DNA of 64,000 nucleotides from Flavobacterium collinsii (lineage in GTDB: Bacteria > Bacteroidota > Bacteroidia > Flavobacteriales > Flavobacteriaceae): contig NZ_CADCST010000071.1 of assembly GCF_902804485.1 (NCBI RefSeq), forward strand, positions 62,001-126,000, written 5' to 3'. Below the pieces are notes generated by a model that worked only from the letters and a program-made list of their open reading frames with translations, ran no database searches and was not told the origin of the DNA. Both the position numbers and the translations under genes were made by a program. Shown piece by piece: positions 59,336-64,000 of the stretch (positions are counted from its first letter, which is position 1; each line of letters opens with the position of its first letter).

Positions 59336-59412
59336 TTTCATTTCAACATTGAAAGACAGCACTTTAAAATGTAATAATTGGATTACTGTTTTGAAAGCAA
59401 ATTGAAATGAAA
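59336..59412 (+). promoter_or_regulatory. Leader stem of the suf message
   Basis: TTTCATTTCAA (59336-59346) pairs perfectly with TTGAAATGAAA (59402-59412). The left arm falls at the expected first bases of the transcript and the right arm 22 bases before the ATG. It encloses a 55-base AT-rich loop. It may affect message stability or translation; no known riboswitch is recognised. Confidence 0.45.
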
Positions 59413-59434
59413 GCAAAAACAAATACCATAAACA

Positions 59435-59764
59435 ATGATAAAAGTTTCTGATACAGCAAAAAAGAAAATCATCGACTTGATGAAAGATGATGGTTTTGAT
59501 GCCGCCAGCGACTACGTAAGAGTAGGCGTAAAAAGTGGTGGATGCTCTGGTTTGTCATATGATTTAAAATTTGATAAAACGAAAGGCGACGACGATAAAA
59601 TATTTGTAGACAACGACATAACAATCGCAGTTGAAAAAAAATCATTCCTGTATTTAGCCGGAACAATACTTGAATTTTCAGGAGGATTGAACGGAAAAGG
59701 ATTTGTATTCAATAATCCAAATGCAAGCAGAACTTGTGGATGCGGAGAATCTTTTTCGCTGTAA
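59435..59764 (+). CDS. sufA: A-type Fe-S cluster carrier (109 aa)
   Basis: HesB/IscA-type carrier that accepts clusters from SufBCD and delivers them to apoproteins. The conserved cysteine arrangement is complete: one Cys in Gly-Gly-Cys-Ser-Gly-Leu-Ser-Tyr and the C-terminal pair in Cys-Gly-Cys-Gly-Glu-Ser-Phe. First gene of the suf operon; 76 bases and a hairpin separate it from sufB. Confidence 0.93.
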   Translation: MIKVSDTAKKKIIDLMKDDGFDAASDYVRVGVKSGGCSGLSYDLKFDKTKGDDDKIFVDNDITIAVEKKSFLYLAGTILEFSGGLNGKGFVFNNPNASRTCGCGESFSL

Positions 59765-59789
59765 ATTAAAAGAATCTAACAAAAGCAAA

Positions 59790-59832
59790 AATTTAAACGC
59801 TTAAGAAAATCACTTTTTAAGCGTTTTAAAAA
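59790..59832 (+). repeat. Hairpin between sufA and sufB
   Basis: AAACGCTTA pairs with TAAGCGTTT around an AT loop, with only four T after it. It could be a leaky terminator or processing site that lets sufA be made at a different level from sufBCD. Confidence 0.65.
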
Positions 59833-59840
59833 ACTAAAAA

Positions 59841-61289
59841 ATGTCAAAATACACTGAAGACGATTTAAAAATCGAACTCGAAACTAAAGAATACGAATAC
59901 GGATTTTATACTGATATTGAATCGGAGACATTTCCTATTGGCTTAAATGAAGACATCGTAAGAGCTATTTCCCTTAAAAAAGAAGAACCTCAGTGGATGA
60001 CCGATTGGCGCATTGAAGCTTTTCGCGCCTGGAAAGAAATGATTGAACCAGAATGGGCAAATGTTCATTATGCAAAACCAGACTTTCAAGCAATCTCTTA
60101 TTATTCTGCTCCAAAACAAGTAGATCCAAACAAAACTTTGGATGATGTAGATCCTGAACTTTTAGAAATGTACAAAAAGTTAGGTATCTCTGTCGATGAA
60201 CAAAAAATGATGAACAATGTCGCTATGGATATTGTAGTCGATTCTGTTTCTGTAGCTACAACCTTCAAAAAGACTCTTGCTGAAAAAGGAATCATTTTTT
60301 GCCCAATTTCAGAAGCAATAAAAGAACATCCAGAATTAGTTAAAAAATACTTAGGAACTGTTGTACCTCAAAAAGATAACTTCTACGCAGCATTAAACTC
60401 AGCAGTTTTCTCTGACGGAAGTTTCTGTTATATTCCAAAAGGCGTACGTTGCCCAATGGAACTTTCAACTTATTTCAGAATCAATCAGGCAGGAACAGGT
60501 CAGTTCGAAAGAACTTTGGTTATTGCTGACGAAGGAAGCTACGTTTCTTACCTGGAAGGCTGTACTGCCCCAAGTCGTGACGAAAACCAATTGCACGCTG
60601 CAGTGGTTGAATTAATCGCTTTGGATGACGCTGAAATTAAATATTCTACCGTTCAGAACTGGTTCCCTGGAAACAAAGAAGGAAAAGGTGGAGTTTATAA
60701 CTTCGTTACCAAAAGAGGTTTGTGCGAAACAAACGCTAAAATTTCATGGACCCAGGTGGAAACAGGTTCTGCTGTGACTTGGAAATATCCTTCTTGCGTA
60801 CTAAAAGGAGACAACTCGGTTGGAGAATTTTACTCTATTGCCGTTACCAATAATTTCCAGCAAGCTGATACAGGAACTAAAATGATCCATTTAGGGAAAA
60901 ACACTAAATCGACTATTATTTCCAAAGGTATTTCAGCCGGTAAATCACAAAACAGTTACCGCGGATTAGTTCAGATTAGTCCAAGAGCGGAAAATGCACG
61001 TAACTTTTCTCAATGTGATTCTCTTTTAATGGGAAACAATTGCGGGGCGCATACTTTCCCTTATATCGAAAGTAAAAATCCATCAGCCAAAATAGAGCAC
61101 GAAGCAACTACAAGTAAAATTGGAGAAGATCAGGTTTTTTATTGTAACCAAAGAGGTATCCCAACTGAAAAAGCGATTGCCCTAATTGTAAACGGTTTCA
61201 GTAAAGATGTTTTGAACAAGTTACCAATGGAATTTGCTGTTGAAGCTCAAAAATTATTAGAAATTTCTCTAGAAGGATCTGTAGGTTAA
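59841..61289 (+). CDS. sufB: Fe-S cluster assembly scaffold subunit SufB (482 aa)
   Basis: Main scaffold of the SufBC2D complex on which clusters are built from sulfur delivered by SufS/SufE and iron. The beta-helix domain contains [14 protein letters not shown] and the C-terminal Gln-Cys-Asp-Ser-Leu-Leu-Met-Gly with the family's conserved cysteine. Length matches typical SufB (about 480-495). The next gene, 7 bases on, is a flavodoxin-fold reductase rather than sufC. Confidence 0.97.
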   Translation: MSKYTEDDLKIELETKEYEYGFYTDIESETFPIGLNEDIVRAISLKKEEPQWMTDWRIEAFRAWKEMIEPEWANVHYAKPDFQAISYYSAPKQVDPNKTLDDVDPELLEMYKKLGISVDEQKMMNNVAMDIVVDSVSVATTFKKTLAEKGIIFCPISEAIKEHPELVKKYLGTVVPQKDNFYAALNSAVFSDGSFCYIPKGVRCPMELSTYFRINQAGTGQFERTLVIADEGSYVSYLEGCTAPSRDENQLHAAVVELIALDDAEIKYSTVQNWFPGNKEGKGGVYNFVTKRGLCETNAKISWTQVETGSAVTWKYPSCVLKGDNSVGEFYSIAVTNNFQQADTGTKMIHLGKNTKSTIISKGISAGKSQNSYRGLVQISPRAENARNFSQCDSLLMGNNCGAHTFPYIESKNPSAKIEHEATTSKIGEDQVFYCNQRGIPTEKAIALIVNGFSKDVLNKLPMEFAVEAQKLLEISLEGSVG

Positions 61290-61296
61290 TCACAAA

Positions 61297-61785
61297 ATGG
61301 AAGGTAAGAAAGTAATCATTTTAGGTTCATCCAGAAAAAACGGAAACACAACCCGAATTGCGGATGAAATTTCTAAAGAAACCGGAATAGAGGTAATTGA
61401 TCTGAGTGATTATAATATTTCCTATTATGATTACGAAAGTAAGAACAGAGAAGATGATTTTTTCCCTTTAATTAAAGGTATCATCGAAAAGTACGACACT
61501 TTAATTTTTGCAACGCCCATATATTGGTATAATATGAGTGGAATCATGAAGGTATTCTTTGATCGCTTTTCGGATTTAATCCGAATTGAAAAAGAAACCG
61601 GAAGAAAACTCAGAGGAAAGAAAATTGGTGTGATTTCAAATTCACACGACAATGAAATTGAAGATAGTTTTTACATTCCTTTCAAAAAATCAGCCGATTA
61701 TCTAGGCATGGAATATTTAGGACACGCGCATTTTAATGCCAACATCTTAAACCAAACAACAAAAATAGAATTGACATTTATATAA
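61297..61785 (+). CDS. NAD(P)H-dependent FMN-reductase-like flavodoxin-fold protein inside the suf operon (162 aa)
   Basis: Flavodoxin-like fold oxidoreductase. The phosphate-binding loop Gly-Ser-Ser-Arg-Lys-Asn-Gly-Asn-Thr-Thr (residues 10-19) and the second flavin loop Ala-Thr-Pro-Ile-Tyr-Trp-Tyr-Asn-Met-Ser-Gly (about 71-81) fit FMN binding by the NADPH-dependent FMN reductase/iron-sulfur flavoprotein family. No Fe-S cysteine cluster is present, so it is the plain reductase form. It starts 7 bases after sufB and ends 12 bases before sufC, so it is cotranscribed with both. Because the SufBC2D complex is known to bind reduced flavin, a role in supplying reducing power is plausible but unproven. 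Confidence 0.88.
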   Translation: MEGKKVIILGSSRKNGNTTRIADEISKETGIEVIDLSDYNISYYDYESKNREDDFFPLIKGIIEKYDTLIFATPIYWYNMSGIMKVFFDRFSDLIRIEKETGRKLRGKKIGVISNSHDNEIEDSFYIPFKKSADYLGMEYLGHAHFNANILNQTTKIELTFI

Positions 61786-61797
61786 AATAAAAAAACA

Positions 61798-62544
61798 ATG
61801 TTATCAATAAAAAACCTTCACGCCTCAATTGGTGATAAAGAAATCCTTAAAGGAATTAATATAGAAGTTAAAGCTGGCGAAGTACACGCTATCATGGGAC
61901 CAAATGGTTCTGGAAAAAGTACACTTTCGGCTGTAATTGCCGGAAACGAAAACTACGAAGTTACTGACGGAGAAGTTTTCCTTGACGGAGAAGATCTTGC
62001 TGATCTTGCTCCTGAAGAAAGAGCACACAAAGGAGTTTTCCTTTCTTTTCAATACCCTGTAGAAATTCCAGGAGTTAGTGTAACCAACTTCATGAAAACT
62101 GCAATCAACGAAACTCGTAAAGCAAACGGTCAGGAAGAAATGCCTGCTAATGAAATGCTAAAAGTAATTCGTGAGAAATCTGAGTTATTAGAAATCGATC
62201 GTAAATTTTTATCTCGCTCCCTAAACGAAGGTTTTTCAGGAGGAGAGAAAAAAAGAAATGAGATTTTTCAAATGGCAATGTTAGAGCCAAAATTAGCCAT
62301 CCTTGACGAAACAGATTCGGGTCTTGATATCGACGCGCTAAGAATTGTGGCTAATGGTGTTAATAAATTGAAAAGCGAGAAAAACGCCATCATCGTAATC
62401 ACGCACTACCAACGTTTGTTAGATTATATCGTTCCGGATTTCGTTCACGTTCTTTACAATGGAAGAATCGTAAAATCAGGAGGAAAAGAACTAGCCTACG
62501 AACTGGAAGAAAAAGGATACGACTGGATTAAAGCAGAAAACTAG
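61798..62544 (+). CDS. sufC: Fe-S assembly ATPase SufC (248 aa)
   Basis: Soluble ABC-type ATPase of SufBC2D. Walker A Gly-Pro-Asn-Gly-Ser-Gly-Lys-Ser-Thr (about 35-43), the SufC Gln-loop Phe-Gln-Tyr-Pro-Val-Glu-Ile-Pro-Gly, the signature [10 protein letters not shown] and Walker B ending Asp-Glu-Thr-Asp-Ser-Gly-Leu-Asp are intact. The last 60 residues include Ile-Thr-His-Tyr-Gln-Arg-Leu-Leu. A 66-base gap with CAGTTTA and ACTCATA words precedes sufD. Confidence 0.97.
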   Translation: MLSIKNLHASIGDKEILKGINIEVKAGEVHAIMGPNGSGKSTLSAVIAGNENYEVTDGEVFLDGEDLADLAPEERAHKGVFLSFQYPVEIPGVSVTNFMKTAINETRKANGQEEMPANEMLKVIREKSELLEIDRKFLSRSLNEGFSGGEKKRNEIFQMAMLEPKLAILDETDSGLDIDALRIVANGVNKLKSEKNAIIVITHYQRLLDYIVPDFVHVLYNGRIVKSGGKELAYELEEKGYDWIKAEN

Positions 62545-62610
62545 TTAACAGTTACAGTTTACAGTTTACAAAAACTCATAACTCATAACTTATAACTTAC
62601 AACTACGAAA
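62545..62610. repeat. Word repeats between sufC and sufD
   Basis: The gap consists of ACAGTTTACAGTTTACA followed by CTCATAACTCATAACTTATAACTTACAAC, tandem variants of two seven- to eight-base words. The first word type also fills 38172-38200. Confidence 0.55.
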
Positions 62611-63927
62611 ATGGATTTAAAAGAAAAATTAGTATCGTCTTTTATGGCTTTTGAAGAGCGTGTCGATGTACATTCAGATCTGCATGATATTCGCACCAAA
62701 GCACTAAAAAACTTTGAAAATAAAGGTTTCCCAACCAAAAAAGAAGAAGCTTGGAAATACACATCGTTAAACGCCATCTTAAAAAATGACTTTACGGTTT
62801 TTCCAAAGCAGGAAAATGCAATTGAATTTAATCAGGTAAAAAAATACTTTTTACACGAAATCGACACCTATAAATTGGTCTTTATTGATGGTGTTTTTAG
62901 TTCGCATTTATCTTCTACCACACATGATGGAATTGATGTTTGTTTAATGTCTTCGGCATTGACCAAACCTAAATATAAAATGATTATTGATACCTACTTC
63001 AATCAGATTGCAAGTAAAGATGAAAGTTTAACTTCGTTGAATACTGCTTTTGCAAGCGAAGGAGCCTTTATCAATATTCCAAAAAAGAAAGTCGCCGACA
63101 AACCTATCGAAATCATGTATTTCTCTACAGGTAATGAAGCTGCATTAATGGTTCAGCCAAGAAATTTGATCATTGTGGGCGAAAATTCACATGTACAAAT
63201 CATCGAACGTCACCAAAGCCTGAACGAAAATCCGGTTTTAACAAATTCTGTTACCGAGATTTTTGCTCAAAAACGTGCGATTGTGGATTATTACAAAATT
63301 CAGAACGACAATAGTGAAGCAAATTTAATTGACAACACTTATGTTTCTCAACAACAAGAAAGTCATGCTTATGTACACACTTTCTCATTTGGAGGGAATC
63401 TAACGCGTAACAACTTAAACTTTTACCATTTTGGAGAAAGATTAACAAGCACGCTAAACGGAATTTCTATTCTAAACGATAAACAACACGTAGACCATTA
63501 TACTTTGGTAAATCACGCAACACCAAATTGCGAAAGTTTCCAAGATTATAAAGGGATTTTCTCTGATCGCTCAACTGGAGTTTTCAACGGAAAAGTATTG
63601 GTAGAAAAAGAAGCTCAAAAAACAAATGCTTTCCAAAAAAGCAACAACATTTTATTGAGTGACAAAGCAACCATCAATGCCAAACCTCAATTAGAGATTT
63701 TTGCTGACGACGTAAAATGTTCTCACGGCTGTACCGTTGGACAATTAGACGAAACCGCAATGTTCTACATGCAGTCTCGTGGAATCCCGAAAAAAGAAGC
63801 TAAAGCGTTATTGATGTACGCATTCTCAAATGCGGTAATCGAAAGCATTAAAATACCGGAATTAAAACAAAGAATTACTAAAATCATCGCTACGAAATTA
63901 TGCGTTAATTTAGGATTTGATTTGTAA
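62611..63927 (+). CDS. sufD: Fe-S cluster assembly scaffold subunit SufD (438 aa)
   Basis: SufB-related partner of the SufBC2D scaffold. The N-terminal helical part (about 1-60, with Lys-Lys-Glu-Glu-Ala-Trp-Lys-Tyr-Thr-Ser-Leu) leads into the beta-helix, and the C-terminal Cys-Ser-His-Gly-Cys-Thr-Val-Gly-Gln-Leu-Asp segment carries the conserved histidine needed for iron acquisition. Length is typical (about 420-450). The cysteine desulfurase SufS and SufE expected next lie past the window. Confidence 0.95.
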   Translation: MDLKEKLVSSFMAFEERVDVHSDLHDIRTKALKNFENKGFPTKKEEAWKYTSLNAILKNDFTVFPKQENAIEFNQVKKYFLHEIDTYKLVFIDGVFSSHLSSTTHDGIDVCLMSSALTKPKYKMIIDTYFNQIASKDESLTSLNTAFASEGAFINIPKKKVADKPIEIMYFSTGNEAALMVQPRNLIIVGENSHVQIIERHQSLNENPVLTNSVTEIFAQKRAIVDYYKIQNDNSEANLIDNTYVSQQQESHAYVHTFSFGGNLTRNNLNFYHFGERLTSTLNGISILNDKQHVDHYTLVNHATPNCESFQDYKGIFSDRSTGVFNGKVLVEKEAQKTNAFQKSNNILLSDKATINAKPQLEIFADDVKCSHGCTVGQLDETAMFYMQSRGIPKKEAKALLMYAFSNAVIESIKIPELKQRITKIIATKLCVNLGFDL

Positions 63928-63962
63928 TAGTGTTTAACCACAAGGAGCGCTAACATTTAAGC

Positions 63963-64000
63963 AAAGTTCGCAAAGTTTTATTTTAAGCTTTGCGAACTTT
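63963..64000. repeat. 13-base perfect hairpin at the window end (CAAAG family)
   Basis: AAAGTTCGCAAAG (63963-63975) is the exact reverse complement of 63988-64000, loop TTTTATTTTAAG. GCAAAG-TTTTA matches the loop edge of the 40524-40575 hairpin. The element may extend past the window. It separates sufD from whatever follows. Confidence 0.65.

Larger units (their letters stand above)
59097..59434. other. Gap upstream of the suf operon with promoter and leader stem
   Basis: 338 AT-rich bases without a gene. The supported elements are TATCTTTG at 59321-59328 (-7 box) and an 11-base leader stem (TTTCATTTCAA at 59336-59346 with TTGAAATGAAA at 59402-59412). No -33 TTG is evident. Confidence 0.5.

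Noticed and set aside
1..64000. Phage, transposon or secretion-system island
   Set aside because: No integrase, transposase, capsid, conjugation or T6SS-like gene is seen; gene order and base composition look uniform apart from the 818 gene.

Overview
The window is a low-GC stretch of a Flavobacterium-type chromosome (Bacteroidota, probably near the F. johnsoniae group). The evidence is the TAnnTTTG-type promoter boxes, the absence of clear Shine-Dalgarno sequences, T9SS C-terminal sorting domains on secreted proteins, a long TonB-dependent receptor with a carboxypeptidase-like N-terminal domain, an SDR-type threonine dehydrogenase, separate nuoC and nuoD, and patchwork intergenic repeats. 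No tRNA, rRNA, CRISPR array, transposase, integrase or phage gene is visible, so most of the window is core genome.

Layout. 1-2107: the end of a LacI-family regulator, a small conserved gene, a small possibly acquired gene followed by a decayed copy of its neighbour's 3' end, and an outer-membrane barrel gene. 2224-6311: sucA-sucB (2-oxoglutarate dehydrogenase E1 and E2). 6446-12438: an iron-uptake cluster of a TonB-dependent receptor, two small membrane proteins and two PepSY-domain membrane proteins, behind a good promoter flanked by inverted repeats. 12484-16543: a MORN-repeat protein, a TlpA-like thiol-disulfide protein, aspS and a cold-shock gene. 16724-30407: a complete 14-gene complex I operon (nuoA to nuoN) with a short NuoG and a structured element between nuoH and nuoI. 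30523-31296: a BI-1/YccA family gene. 31297-34738: a regulatory region with two striking palindromes in front of a T9SS-exported pectate lyase. 34816-41771: catabolic and single genes (ALDH7-type dehydrogenase, class II cyclic-nucleotide phosphodiesterase, 3-hydroxyanthranilate dioxygenase, endonuclease/phosphatase family protein, LD-carboxypeptidase, YraN, ACT-like protein). 41839-45823: mfd and an overlapping upstream lipoprotein gene. 46134-47072: threonine dehydrogenase. 47287-50862: two exported peptidases. 51153-58153: a 2101-residue leucine-rich-repeat surface protein paired with a fibronectin-type lipoprotein. 58239-59096: a metallo-beta-lactamase hydrolase. 59321-63927: the suf operon (sufA, sufB, a flavodoxin-fold reductase, sufC, sufD), which probably continues past the window.

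How the genes work together. sucAB feeds the TCA cycle, whose NADH is oxidised by the complex I encoded downstream. Complex I and the TCA cycle need many Fe-S clusters, and the iron-uptake cluster and suf operon supply iron and assemble clusters. The pectate lyase and the exported peptidases suit a polymer-degrading, surface-active lifestyle.

Most worth a second look: the gene islet bounded by a duplicated gene end (683-1449), the flavin-reductase-like gene inside the suf operon (61297-61785), the 43-base perfect palindrome and LacI-type operator before the pectate lyase, the Flavo-1-like element inside the nuo operon, and the intergenic hairpins built from shared words inside operons.
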